From assembly GCF_030035675.1 (NCBI RefSeq), contig NC_084500.1, positions 13,141,100 through 13,205,099 on the forward strand: a DNA stretch of 64,000 nt, read 5' to 3'. Shown here in pieces: positions 41,761 through 51,945 of the stretch. The DNA is from Rhineura floridana. Its lineage: Eukaryota > Chordata > Lepidosauria > Squamata > Rhineuridae. A program made the position numbers and the translations under genes. Within the stretch, counting starts at the first letter, position 1; every line of letters begins with the position of its first letter. The notes beneath the pieces are model-generated. The model was not told where the DNA came from. It made no database searches and was given only the letters and a program-made list of their open reading frames with translations.

Positions 41761-44700
41761 TTATATTTATATTTATTTATTCTCTCTCTCGTATATATCT
41801 GGAAGATTCAAACGTATAACTCTCCCCACCTGAAATGGTATAGTCCTGCAAAAAATGCACTGAGGGGTTCTGCTTGCAAGCCGGAGAGGGAGGTGGGGGG
41901 CCAAGTTATAGGAAGTTTGGGCGGCAGGCGCCGGAAGGGTGCTGCTAGCAGACCACGCCGAAATAGGGGAACACGGGACAGATGCATTATATCCATCCCA
42001 TGTTCCGGGTCTGCTCAGAACCAGACGGAAACTGGGGGACGCAAGGTTCCTACCGACCTTCGACTGCTGTTATGTAATGCCAGGTCTGTGGCTCAGAAAA
42101 CCTCGCTCATCCATGATACGATCTTGGATGGGCGCGCAGACCTGGCATGTATTACGGAAACTTGGCTGGACGAAGCCTCTGCTCCAATTCTTGAGGCCAT
42201 GTGTCCGCCAGGTTTCCGTTACGCACAGCAGCCGAGGGTGGGAAGGCGGGGAGGGGGTGTGGCAGTCATCTATCGAGAGTCCTTGGTTTTTGCCAGACCT
42301 CCCCTCCATAGGACTCAATTTGTTGATTGTATGTACTGGAGGTTGGGCCCGAAGGGCAGTTTAGGGATCTTGCTGGTGTACCGCCCACCCCGCTGCACGG
42401 CAGATTCCCTGGCCGAGGTGCTGGAGGTGGTCTCGGCTGTACGGGCATTGTCCCCAGAGCTGTTGGTTCTGGGTGACTTTAACGTGCATGCCGAGGCCGC
42501 TCTCATAGGAGCCCCTCGGGATTTCCTGGAAACCATGGCTTCCTGGGAACTGTACCTAAGTAATACTGGGCCCACCCATGTAGCCGGTCATGCTCTCGAC
42601 CTAGTATTTGTCCTGGGAGAGGAGAGAAGTGGTCTGAAGTTGGGAGTGATTCTTGCCACTCCTGTGTCATGGTCAGACCACTACCTGGTAAATATGGACT
42701 TCTCGTTGCCATGCCCCCTCCGCAGGGGTGAAGGACCTATTAAAATGGTCCGCCCTAGACGCCTGATGGATCCGGATGGATTCCTGACTGTGCTTGGGGA
42801 ATTGGAACCTGCTGAAGGTCGCCCGGTCGAAACCCTGGTGAAGGAGTGGAACGTGGGGATCACCAGGGCATTAGACCGGGTGGCTCCGAAACGTCCTCTC
42901 CCCCTGAATAGAACTCAGCTAGCACCATGGTATACACCGCGGTTGCGTAGTCTGAGACAGGAGGTGAGACGACTAGAGCGCCGGTGGCGGAAATCCCGCT
43001 CCGAAGATGTCCGGACACAGGTTAGAGCAGCAGTAGCTGCCTACCAAGTGGCAATAAAGGTAGGAAAGAAGGCTTTCTTTGCTGCCTCTATTGCGTCTGC
43101 GGAGTGCTGTCCCAGGAGGCTGTTCCAGGTGGTCCGAAGCCTGGTCGGTCCAGTTGCTCAGGAACCCTTGGAACAGTCAAAGGCCTCCTGTGACTTATTA
43201 GCAAAACACTTCGCCGATAAAATCGAACACTTATGGAGCTCGATCCCGTGCACCGTGGACACAGTGGATGAACCAGAGTTGGCCAGTTGCATGCCGGTAA
43301 ATTGGGATTGGTTTCGGCTTCTCCCTTCTGAGGAAGTGGACAAGGTGCTTTCATCTGTGAAGCCAACCACTTGTCTTACTGATCCTTGCCCTTCGTGGCT
43401 CCTTGTGAGCTGCAGAGAGAAATTGGGCGAGGGGATCAAAGCGGTGGTAAACGCATCCTTGAAAGAGGGTGTGATGCCATCAGCCTTCAAGGAGGCAATT
43501 GTAAAGCCCATCTTAAAGAAGCCCTCCTTGGATCCCCAAGTATTCGATAACTTCCGCCCAATTTCGAATCTGCCATTTCTGGGCAAGGTCATTGAGCGAG
43601 TGGTGGCCAACCAGTTGTCAGCACACTTGGATGAAACGGATTATTTGGATCCATACCAATCGGGTTTCAGGACTGGTCACGGAACTGAAACAGCCTTGGT
43701 CGCTCTGGTAGATGATTTGAGGAGGGCATTAGATAGGGGAGAATCCACCTTTCTTGTCCTCCTCGATCTCTCAGCGGCTTTTGATACTGTCGACCACAGT
43801 ATCCTTCTGCTTCGCCTGGAGGGATTGGGAATTGGAGGCACTGTATTACAGCGGTTCCATTCCTTTCTCTCCGATAGGTACCAACAGGTAGCGTTGGGGG
43901 AGGAGGTATCAGACCCTTGGCCTCTCAATTGTGGTGTGCCACAGGGCTCTATCCTCTCTCCCATGCTATTTAACATCTATATGAAGCCGCTGGGGGCAAT
44001 CATCAGGAGATTTGGGCTGCAGTGTCATCAATATGCGGATGACACTCAGCTCTATCTCTCATTTAAATCTTCACCAGAGTTGGCTGTGGAGACCTTGTCC
44101 AAGTGCCTGGAATCCGTGAGTGGATGGATGGGAAGGAACAAGCTGAAGTTGAACCCTGATAAGACCGAGGTACTACTTGTGGGGGACAAGAGAAGGTTGG
44201 GCGACATTGACCTGAAGTTCAACGGGGTGAGTCTACCCCTAAAGGACCAGGTCCGCAGCCTTGGGGTTGTGCTTGATTCCAGGCTGTCCATGGAGGCTCA
44301 GATTTCGGCAGTGAGCCGGGCAGCCTGGTACCAACTACACCTCATACGAAGGCTGCAACCCTACCTTCCTGTTCACCAGCTCCCACTAGTGGTACACGCC
44401 CTGGTCACCTCTCGTTTGGACTACTGTAATGCGCTCTGCGTGGGGATACCCTTGAAAACTGTCCGGAAATTACAACTGATACAAAATGCGGCGGCTCGAC
44501 TACTTACGAATAGTCGCCGCCGAGATCACATCACACCAGTGTTGTTCGACCTACACTGGCTACCAGTTGTTTTCCGAGCCCAATTCAAGGTGTTGGTATT
44601 GACCTTTAAATCCCTACACGGTTCCGGCCCAGTTTATCTCACGGAGCGCCTTCAACGCCACCAATTATGCCGCCCAACAAGATCGGCCACACAGGGCCTT

Positions 44701-45061
44701 CTCTCAATCCCGCCAACAAAAACAGCCAGATTGGCGGGTACTAGAGAGAGGGCATTCTCAGTGGCGGCCCCCACTCTTTGGAACTCCCTCCCACAAGATC
44801 TCCGGCACGCCTCTTCCCTAAATGTGTTTCGGAAAGCCTTAAAGACCTGGCTCTTTCAGCAGGCCTTCGGGGTATCTGGGGAGGGTTAATTGTTATAACT
44901 GAAATGCCTCCTGCCCAGTTTTAATATTGTTGCTGCAGATGTGTTGTTTTTATATTGTATTACTGTATTTTATCAATTGTATTTTAACAATTTTGTAAGT
45001 CGCCTAGAGTGGCCATTGGCCAGATAGGCGACAAAGAAATTAAATTTATTATTATTATTAT
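41761..45061 (+). mobile_element. L2-group LINE, coding part intact, 5' end uncertain
   Basis: The coding frame is followed by a short 3' UTR (GTCGCCTAGAGTGGCCATTG, CAGATAGGCGACAAAGAAAT) and an (ATT)n tail at about 45046-45061. The frame stays open from 41761, after a stop at 41758-41760, but the element's real left boundary is not visible; it could be anywhere from ~41800 to ~41890. No clear target duplication was found. Confidence 0.7.
41893..44889 (+). CDS. L2-group LINE ORF2: endonuclease / reverse transcriptase
   Basis: A 998-codon frame with no internal stop. Residues ~56-270 are an AP-type endonuclease: CNARSV (Asn62), ITETWLDE (Glu89), LGDFNVHAE (Asp195, Asn197), and SWSDHY (Asp262-His263). 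Residues ~530-830 are a reverse transcriptase: NFRPISNLPFLGKVIER, YQSGFRTGHGTETALVALVD, LDLSAAFDTVDHS (Asp625), GVPQGSILSPMLFNIYM, and YADD at 714-717. The C terminus carries LHWLPVVFRAQFKVLVLTFK and AAPTLWNSLPQDLRHASSLN, typical of L2 and relatives; no RNase H. The first codon here is GTG and no in-frame ATG precedes the endonuclease (first Met is residue 103), so the start codon was probably lost with the 5' end. It would nick target DNA and copy its own RNA; it looks recent because nothing breaks the frame. Confidence 0.88.
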   Translation: MGGQVIGSLGGRRRKGAASRPRRNRGTRDRCIISIPCSGSAQNQTETGGRKVPTDLRLLLCNARSVAQKTSLIHDTILDGRADLACITETWLDEASAPILEAMCPPGFRYAQQPRVGRRGGGVAVIYRESLVFARPPLHRTQFVDCMYWRLGPKGSLGILLVYRPPRCTADSLAEVLEVVSAVRALSPELLVLGDFNVHAEAALIGAPRDFLETMASWELYLSNTGPTHVAGHALDLVFVLGEERSGLKLGVILATPVSWSDHYLVNMDFSLPCPLRRGEGPIKMVRPRRLMDPDGFLTVLGELEPAEGRPVETLVKEWNVGITRALDRVAPKRPLPLNRTQLAPWYTPRLRSLRQEVRRLERRWRKSRSEDVRTQVRAAVAAYQVAIKVGKKAFFAASIASAECCPRRLFQVVRSLVGPVAQEPLEQSKASCDLLAKHFADKIEHLWSSIPCTVDTVDEPELASCMPVNWDWFRLLPSEEVDKVLSSVKPTTCLTDPCPSWLLVSCREKLGEGIKAVVNASLKEGVMPSAFKEAIVKPILKKPSLDPQVFDNFRPISNLPFLGKVIERVVANQLSAHLDETDYLDPYQSGFRTGHGTETALVALVDDLRRALDRGESTFLVLLDLSAAFDTVDHSILLLRLEGLGIGGTVLQRFHSFLSDRYQQVALGEEVSDPWPLNCGVPQGSILSPMLFNIYMKPLGAIIRRFGLQCHQYADDTQLYLSFKSSPELAVETLSKCLESVSGWMGRNKLKLNPDKTEVLLVGDKRRLGDIDLKFNGVSLPLKDQVRSLGVVLDSRLSMEAQISAVSRAAWYQLHLIRRLQPYLPVHQLPLVVHALVTSRLDYCNALCVGIPLKTVRKLQLIQNAAARLLTNSRRRDHITPVLFDLHWLPVVFRAQFKVLVLTFKSLHGSGPVYLTERLQRHQLCRPTRSATQGLLSIPPTKTARLAGTRERAFSVAAPTLWNSLPQDLRHASSLNVFRKALKTWLFQQAFGVSGEG

Positions 45062-45243
45062 TACTTGCTGACCAGGAAGTTTCTCTTTCAACCCAGTGCT
45101 GCCATCACAATGTTGTTTAGGTTCACGGGGGTTCAGAGCTTCAGTTGGTTTTTTAAATTTCTTGCGCTGTTTCTGTTTGTGTGGGTTCTACACTGTACTG
45201 TATTTTACTCGCTGCCTATTTTAAAAGTGGGGCACCTCACCAG

Positions 45244-45600
45244 CTAGAAGAACAGAGTAAAAATATTGAGGAACAGCCTGACTATAATAGAGTTGGTATA
45301 TAAGGTGTATAAGCGTCGAGAACTGGGAAGCCTTGGCCCATAAGCGTCCCAGTTGGAGGTCGGCCATTATCAAAGGTGCTATGGACTTTGAAGAAGCACG
45401 AGTACAGGGCGAAAGGGACAAACGAGCTAAGCGGAAGGCACGTCAAACAAATCCTCATCGTAACCATCTTCCATCTGGAAACCTATGTCCTCACTGGGAG
45501 GTTGTGTGGATCCAGAATTGGCCTCCACAGTCACTTACGGACTCACTGTTAAAGACCTTATCTTGGAAGACAATCTTACTCGGCCACGAGTGATCGCCAA
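45244..45600 (+). mobile_element. LINE ORF2 C-terminal fragment with C2H2-like finger
   Basis: One frame reads RENWEALAHKRPSWRSAIIK, then GAMDFEEARVQGERDKRAKR and HRNHLPSGNLCPH. A shift of frame at about 45495 restores VCGSRIGLHSHLRTHC and a stop (45558-45560 approx.). Together these give the CPHC-like/SRIGLHSHLRTH finger found at the C end of some non-LTR retrotransposon proteins. The family is not assigned. Confidence 0.5.
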
Positions 45601-46081
45601 TGAATGAATAAGTGGTGATTCTGAGTACACACAGAATCTGAACTAAACAGGGTGTGGACTGTGAATTTCCTTGGCCATAAATGAACCCTGCATTTTTGCA
45701 AGCTCTAAAGCTCTGCAGACCAGGTTGCTGTGGCTTTGGTTCAAGTTGGCCCGAGCATCTTTCTGCAGCGAAGGTGAGCGGGGACAAAGCCAGAGGGCCA
45801 TGCTAAGCGTTTTATTTTTAAAGTCGAATCCAAGGCTTCTGTTTGTTTATCCACAGCTCAGCTTTTCCAACTGGGAGGGAGTCAACTTTGTTAAGAGCTT
45901 CCTTGATATTTTCCTGCCCTTTTGAAGTTTTTCTTTTTCTTTTAAAGTGGCTTTGCGCTGGCACTCACAGCCAAGCCTAAAATGTCTTGTTAATAAATAT
46001 GCTTTGGCGCAGAAGTGGGAAGGCTTAAGAATCTGATTCACACCCAAACTAATGGCAAATGTTGGAAATTACTAATTGCAT
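45601..46081. other. No recognised feature
   Basis: Nothing assignable. Confidence 0.35.
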
Positions 46082-46172
46082 CATTATTATTATTTGATTT
46101 ATTAGTCGCTTGATACCCAAAGGTCTCCAAGTGACTTACAACAATGTTAAAAACAAAAGCTAATATATCATG
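46082..46172 (-). mobile_element. LINE/SINE tail fragment, - strand
   Basis: ATTATTATTATTTGATTTAT and AGGTCTCCAAGTGACTTACA. Confidence 0.4.
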
Positions 46173-46192
46173 CAAATGACAGGTGGGAGCAT

Positions 46193-46300
46193 AACATAAG
46201 AACATAGAACAGGCTTGCTGGATCGAACAATGGCCCATCTAGTCTAGCATCCTGTTCTCACAGTAGCCAACCAGTTGCCAATGGGAAGCCTGTAAGTTGT
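46193..46300 (-). mobile_element. CR1 3' end, - strand
   Basis: ATAACATAAGAACATAGAAC (tail), AGCATCCTGTTCTCACAGTA, CAATGGGAAGCCTGTAAG. Confidence 0.65.
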
Positions 46301-47221
46301 TGAATCAGGGAGGATCTTGTAGAATTCTCTTGCCTTCTGTACTAACCAGTGCAGGCTGGTCCATTAAGGCAATGGGGACACTGCCCCTCCAAACAATGTC
46401 CTTAAAAACACACCCAACTATAAAAGCCCAACAACGCAAAATTCTAAAACTATCTGAAGGCAGTGGAAAATACATCATCTCATTAACTCTCGTCTAAGCC
46501 AGGAGTTAAAACCAAGAGCATATTTCAAATCCTAATAAGAGGCTGGGAGCTAGTTTTCAAAGGAAAGTTGTGTGTGTGAGAATAAAGAGTTGGTTTGCGT
46601 TTCTGAAAAACAACTTCAGTTAGTTTAGCACTCTGTTTTCTGGAAAGCATTTTTTAAATCTTAGCAGGCTTGGGGTAGTGCAGGGTGCAGAATCCATGGC
46701 CCTCCAGAAGTTGGGTTTTCCCATCACTGGAAAAGTAGGAAGCACAGCAGCGGTCTATTATAGCTTTGTTTTTAAAACAGCCATGTTTCTAGTCCTCAGC
46801 AATAATTTTAAAAATGTTTCTAAAATCTTGAGTTTCTACACTTTTTCTTTCCTTCCCGCCATACATTTTTCTGGTTATCCTTCCTAGCATCACAATGTTT
46901 TATCACCTTCACAAGGCCCACTTATAAGAGAAATCTATGATTGATTGGATTTCCCAATGTTAGTTGTTCTTGGTGCGGGTGTTTTCTATCAAGATGCAAA
47001 ATTTGTATATAGGGCTCTGATGAAGTCACTACCTTTTTCTTTCTTTCTTGGAAGGCAGATTTCACTGTTTTGCCCCATTCCAAAGGCTGCTAGGCTTGTT
47101 CAGTCTCTGCTTAGCCTGAACAAAACTTCAAATTGCTTCATCCATCTGAAGAGGTGCCTTTATGACATCAGCATTTAACTTAGCCAGTCACCCTGAACTG
47201 AACTGTGTCATGTTTGAAAGG
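46301..47221. other. Mostly unassigned sequence
   Basis: The part at 46344-46425 (GCAGGCTGGTCCATTAAGGC) resembles 60068-60110 and may be an unclassified repeat; the rest shows nothing. Confidence 0.3.
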
Positions 47222-47340
47222 CTGTTGTGTAGAGTTACTTAGCACATTTAAAGCACATTTCTGCCCCCCCCCCCGCAAAAGAATCCTGGGAACCCTTGTT
47301 TGTTAAGGGTGTTGGGAATTCTGCCTTGTTAGGGGTAAAC
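47222..47340. mobile_element. Palindromic MITE, family B (partial)
   Basis: GCACATTTAAAGCACATTTC and TGTTTGTTAAGGGTGTTGGG. Confidence 0.5.
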
Positions 47341-47629
47341 TATCTGCCAACATGAACAATGGTCCCAGTCATCCCTTAGGGTTCGGGGTGTGGGTATCAA
47401 TAGATTCTTAACTTATAAAATCCCCAATTAAAATCAATTTGGCTATGAATAGCAATTCTCTCTCAGCTTCTGCATCTTGCCCAGATCTTAACAATCCTCA
47501 GAGAAACTGAGTGGGCCATTTCCAGTTAGAATGATCACTAGCAATAATGGAACGGCTTCTCTGCCAGTGTGGCCTGTTCCAGGTTTTTTTTTTGGGGGGG
47601 GGGGGAGGGGATGTCTTGGCCTAGTGCAG

Positions 47630-47922
47630 CGGTTCCCAGAATTTGTTCCCTGCAGACCACTTGAAAATTGCTGAGGGTCTTGGCAGACCACGTAAGGATT
47701 TTTCTGCCTGTTGTAGCAATTGCACTGTGCAGTGCTAGAATTCCACAGACTTCAAATTGCAGCACAAGAATCAAAAGCAGCAATAAAAATACAATTAAAA
47801 AATCAATATAGTATATAACGCAATGGATGTGCTATCTCCCGTCTTCAACCACAAGTCCACTCCATGCTGTGGATCGCTTGAATGAAGCTTGCGGACCACG
47901 GTTTAGGAACCTATGTGCCTGA
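47630..47922 (+). mobile_element. Non-autonomous hAT-like element, family C
   Basis: CAGCGGTTCCCAGAATTTGT to CGGACCACGGTTTAGGAACC; AGACCACTTGAAAATTGCTG matches the other copies. Confidence 0.6.
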
Positions 47923-48157
47923 AACTGCAGCCCCCTCCTATATCAGCCCTCCCCAGCAAGCTTATGCAGTCGTGCTATGACGCCAATCATGCCAGGCAGC
48001 AGCCATTTAAATTTCCCACAATGCAACAGAGTGACAGTATGTCAGCTGCACTGTGGGAAATTTAAGGGGCAGCTGGCCCAGGGCCAGTATTGGCAATGAA
48101 CCCTGCAGGGGCTTCTGTAGCTGCCTGAGGGTGCTTTACGGTGATGCCAAGACTGTC

Positions 48158-48262
48158 TGGCGGCCTTTGAGAGCTGCTGCCACTGCTGTAACAGCATGCT
48201 ATATATTGGGCTCAGATGGACCGATGGGTCTAATTCTGTATAAGGCAGGCCAATACATTCAA
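48158..48262 (+). mobile_element. tRNA-Ala-derived SINE, 3' part
   Basis: GAGAGCTGCTGCCACTGCTG, GGGCTCAGATGGACCGATGG, TCTGTATAAGGCAGGCC. Confidence 0.45.
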
Positions 48263-48669
48263 ACACTGTATTAAGAAGCCCCTATAAACATATAAGGCAG
48301 TCCCCCCTCTGATATTGTTACCCTCCTGCTGCTAAATACCAATTTAAGTGACAAGATCTTATACTACTTGTTTCCGTCTCATTTTTTCCTCCTTAGTGGC
48401 AGTACAAGGCAGGTCCATATTATCCTTTTTTTTTTTTAACAGTGTTTTTAAAACTTCCTGGGGGAAAAAGTTTTCACACCAACCTGTCTGAAGAGGAGGA
48501 ACCTCAGCACATAAGTAGAGGGTTCTGAGGGGGTTTCTAGGGTGCGCGTGGCATGTTGGCCAGGCCTTTGGAGCCTTGCATGTCTCCCTGCATGTACTGA
48601 GAGACTGCTCTAGGACGCCCGATGATGCTCTGGGGTTGGTTGCACATTGTAAGCAGAAGTGCTGGTTGT

Positions 48670-48724
48670 AGCCGGTGTGGTGTAGTGGTTAAAGTGTTGG
48701 CTCAGGAACTCAGGCAGCCCAGGG
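48670..48724 (+). mobile_element. tRNA-related SINE head fragment
   Basis: GCCGGTGTGGTGTAGTGGTT plus AAAGTGTTGG is the A-box head of the Sauria-type SINE; the rest is missing. Confidence 0.55.
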
Positions 48725-48728
48725 CAGA

Positions 48729-49060
48729 TGGAAAATGGCCCATCTGGTCCAGCAACCTGTTTTCAAATTGGCCAACCAGATGCCTATGGCAGTGTTCTTC
48801 AGCCTTGGGTTCCCAGATGTTGTCAGACTGCTGCTCCCATCAACCCCAGCCAGCTTAGCCAGTGGTCAAGGACGATGGGAGTTGTAGTCCGACCACATCA
48901 GAGGGCCCAAGGTTGAAGAACGGTTACCTATGGGAAGCCCACAAGCAGGATCTGAGTGCAACAGACCTCTTCCCCACTTGCGATTCCCAGCATACTGCCT
49001 CCGACAGTGGAGGTAGGACATAGCTATTGTGGCTACCAGTAGCCGTTTCTCATAGCCTCC
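48729..49060 (-). mobile_element. CR1 3' end, - strand, split by a MITE
   Basis: ATGGCCCATCTGGTCCAGCA and CCAACCAGATGCC before 48782, then GGGAAGCCCACAAGCAGGAT and CATACTGCCTCCGACAGTGG after 48934 are contiguous in other CR1 copies. Confidence 0.7.
48790..48926. mobile_element. Palindromic MITE family A variant nested in CR1
   Basis: CAGTGTTCTTCAGCCTTGGG and CCCAAGGTTGAAGAACGG arms. CCTATGG lies on both sides (48783-48789 and 48927-48933). The insertion splits CR1 at a known continuous point. Confidence 0.8.
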
Positions 49061-49763
49061 TTCACTCCATGGGATTAACTCTCCACTTGGCAAGCCAGCT
49101 GGCCAGCCTTTCTGTTCTGCTCAGATGATTCTGATGAGGATCCTGTACTTTTTTTCAGAGGGGGAGTGTGTTTATCTACTTTGCTTCATCACTGTGGAGA
49201 GACTGGCAGCCATCCATTTTCCGTAAGATTATGGGTTTGCAAAGACCCTCCTGGGCTGGGGGGGGGCGCAGGCCAAAGGCAAAGAGTCCTCTTTGATCTG
49301 CCACAGAAGCCTGGGCCGAGTGATAAGGAGATTCAGAGTTGCTTAGCATCATGAATCCCTGCTCTTGACCTCACAGGCTCAATCTGGAACTCGGGCGGCT
49401 GCGTCTTGATTGCCACGCTATGCCCAAAAGATACACCAAACCTCCACCTGTTGGGGTGCCATTCTTTGTTTTGCATTTAATGTTTAACTCCCTGTGAACT
49501 TCATTTGCTTTAATTTCTTCAGAGATTAAACCACAAGGTAGCAGCAAACTCTTTAGGTGGGGCTCTGCTATGATCAAATTATCAAAGCGGATGATGTGGC
49601 TACTTCATTGAGTTGGAGGGGGCCTTGTCCAACTTGGGGAAAGGGGGGCTGGAATTCAGCAGGGACTCAGTTATTATCATGGGAGTTTCAGTATTTCACC
49701 TTTTACTTCAGTTTCAGTTCTCAGTATTTAATCCCTACTCACTTAACGGAAAAGAATTTAGAC

Positions 49764-50037
49764 CAGGGGTTCCAAACTTGTTCTTCCCCACCAACCACTT
49801 GAAAATTGCTAGGCGTCTTGGCAAGCCACTTGATCATTCTTTTCCTGCGTGTTGTAGCAATTGTAATGTGCTGTGCAAGATGATTTTTAATTGTATTTAT
49901 TGCTTCTTTTATTGCTTATCTTTTATTTTATGGTAGTACAATTTAAAATTCCATAGAATTTAATTTGTAAATGTTCTTCACAGACACACTCTGGACCATC
50001 TGAATGGAGCTTGCAGGCCACTGTTTGGGAACCCCTG
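49764..50037 (+). mobile_element. Non-autonomous hAT-like element, family C
   Basis: CAGGGGTTCCAAACTTGTTC to GGCCACTGTTTGGGAACCCC plus TG. Confidence 0.7.
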
Positions 50038-50091
50038 ATTAAAAAAAGTAAGTGTCCATTTTTGAAAATGTTATTTTAATCAACTCTTATG

Positions 50092-50208
50092 GGCCGTATC
50101 CAGCTAGAGTAGATCCACTGAAAAGAACGGACTTAAGTTAGCCACACCCATTATTTTCTGTGGGTCTGAGTAGGATTAACTTTGGACAGAAGTTACAACC
50201 CTATAATG
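50092..50208. mobile_element. Palindromic MITE, family D
   Basis: GTATCCAGCTAGAGTAGATC and GTGGGTCTGAGTAGGATTAA. Confidence 0.5.
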
Positions 50209-50216
50209 TAGGGAGC

Positions 50217-50405
50217 ATAGGAAGCTGCCTTATACTGAGTCAAAGCATTGGTCCATCTAGCTCAGTACTGTCTACGCTGACTGGCAGCAGCTCTCCAGGA
50301 TTTCAGGCAGGGAGTCTCTCCCAGCACTGGAAATGCTGGGGATTTAACCTAGGACCTTCTGCATGTAAGGTAGATGCTTTATTACTGAGCTGTGACTCTT
50401 CCCCA
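50217..50405 (-). mobile_element. tRNA-Ala-derived SINE
   Basis: On the - strand: ACAGCTCAGTAATAAAGCAT, CATGCAGAAGGTCCTAGG; then GAGCTAGATGGACCAATGC and AAGGCAGCTTCCTATGCTCC. Confidence 0.75.
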
Positions 50406-50407
50406 AA

Positions 50408-50525
50408 GGAATCTATCTATCTATCTATCTATCTAATCTATCTAATCTATCTAATCTATCTATCTAATCTATCTATCTATCTAATCTATCTAATCTATCT
50501 AATCTATCTATCTATCTATCTATCA
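50408..50525 (+). repeat. (ATCT)n tetranucleotide microsatellite
   Basis: About 115 bp of CTAT/ATCT units with repeated AATC interruptions. Confidence 0.92.
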
Positions 50526-50765
50526 CACATACCATTAGATAGACTTCAGCAGACTCCAGAGCAAACCCAGATTTTTGTTTTATGTATGTTTGTCTTGTCT
50601 CTTGGCCTGGGTGCTTAACACTGAAAAATTGTCTGCGAGGAGCCACAATTTGTCGTGGCATGTTGGTTGCTTCATATTGTTGGGATGGGGGCACTACCTT
50701 GTTTTTAGGTTACAATTCCACCCTGGCCCAACCCTCTGCTTGATGCAGGAAATCTAGAACTAGAA

Positions 50766-50897
50766 CAGATGTGGGGTACCTTTGGCCCTCCAGATGTTGC
50801 TGAACTCCAGCTCCCATCGTCCCTGGCCACGCTTGCTGCAGCCGATGGGAGCTGGAGTTCAGCAACATCTGGAGAGCGCAAAGGTTCTCTACCCCGG
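50766..50897. mobile_element. Palindromic hAT-like MITE, family A
   Basis: CAGATGTGGGGTACCTTTGG and GCAAAGGTTCTCTACCCCGG. Flanks AACTAGAA and AGCTAGAG match at 6 of 8. Confidence 0.75.
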
Positions 50898-51336
50898 AGC
50901 TAGAGCGTCCCCAACAAATGGCTATCCAGCCTCTGCTTGGACCTCCAGTGAGAAACAGCCCATCTCCTGGACAGGTAATTGGTTCCACTGTCAACTGGCT
51001 CTTACCACTAACAGGGCCACTGAGAAGCAGGAGGGGAAACTTCAGCGTGCTGAGAGGAAACTTAAGGTTCATAGAAGTACGGGTAACCTTACAGAGGAAA
51101 GGGATCCCAGTGGGAACTCTGAAGAAACGGCGACATTTCTTAACTAAGAAAGAGCACCAGAGTTTGCTTTTTTTCCTCCTTCCTTGCCATCTTTTTTCCT
51201 TTTGTGTCGTGTCTTTTAGATAGTAAGCTTGAGGGCAGGGACGTGTAAGCCGCTCTGGGTGCCTTTTTTGGCTCAATAGCAGTATAAAAATGCTTAAAGT
51301 AAGTAAGCAAACCAAAAACAGCCCAATGAGTGCCCA

Positions 51337-51540
51337 TTTAAAACTGTTGCGGGAGGAGCAAACAGAAAACCAAGGCTGTCAGTTGGTCCCAGGCTATGGT
51401 CTGAAGGCACATGAGGCCAGCACCAGGGTCGGGTCTGGTCAGTGCCTGGATGGGAGACTGCCTGGGAACCGTATGTAAGCCGCCTTGGGTTTCATAAAAA
51501 AAGAAAGGTGGGGTACAAATGTAATAAATAAATAAATAAC
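51337..51540 (+). mobile_element. 5S rRNA-derived SINE with L2-like tail
   Basis: 51424-51470 reads CAGGGTCGGGTCTGGTCAGT then GCCTGGATGGGAGACTGCCT and GGGAACCG, which follows the 3' half of vertebrate 5S rRNA including its internal promoter side. It continues into TATGTAAGCCGCCTTGGGTT and GGGTACAAATGTAATAAATA. The 5' half is decayed. It is not a functional 5S gene. Confidence 0.65.
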
Positions 51541-51746
51541 AAAACCAAGGGTGAGAGAGAGGGAGGGAACAGAATGGAGTATTCTGGAAGCAAGCATGGC
51601 TGGCCCCAAACATTCCATACTGCAACATTTTGTTACAGGTCCCAAGCACCTCCAGTTATGACCCTTCTCGTAATTTAGGAAAGTCCAGTCTTGTGTTTTG
51701 AACCCAGGTTTAACCAAAGTCTGGGCTAGTCAGAGTTGGAATAAAG

Positions 51747-51945
51747 GAACATAGGAAGCTGCCTTATATTGAATCAGACTGTTGGTCCATCTAGCTCAGT
51801 ATTGTCTACACTGACTGGCAGTGGCTCACCAGGGTGTCAGACTGGGAGTCTGTCCCAATCCTGCCTGGAGATGCTGCGGATTGAACCTGGGGCCTTCTGC
51901 ATGCAGTACAGATGCTTTGCCAGTGTGCCATAGCCCAAAATGATG
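51747..51945 (-). mobile_element. tRNA-Ala-derived SINE, near complete
   Basis: The complement holds GGGCTATGGCACACTGGCAA, CATGCAGAAGGCCCCAGG, GTTCAATCCGCAGCATCTCC and ends AGGCAGCTTCCTATGTTCC. Confidence 0.78.

Noticed and set aside
50408-50525. CRISPR-like array
   Set aside because: It is a simple tetranucleotide microsatellite without spacers, and this is a vertebrate genome.
51424-51472. 5S rRNA gene
   Set aside because: Only the 3' half is recognisable and it leads into a SINE tail; the 5' half is decayed.
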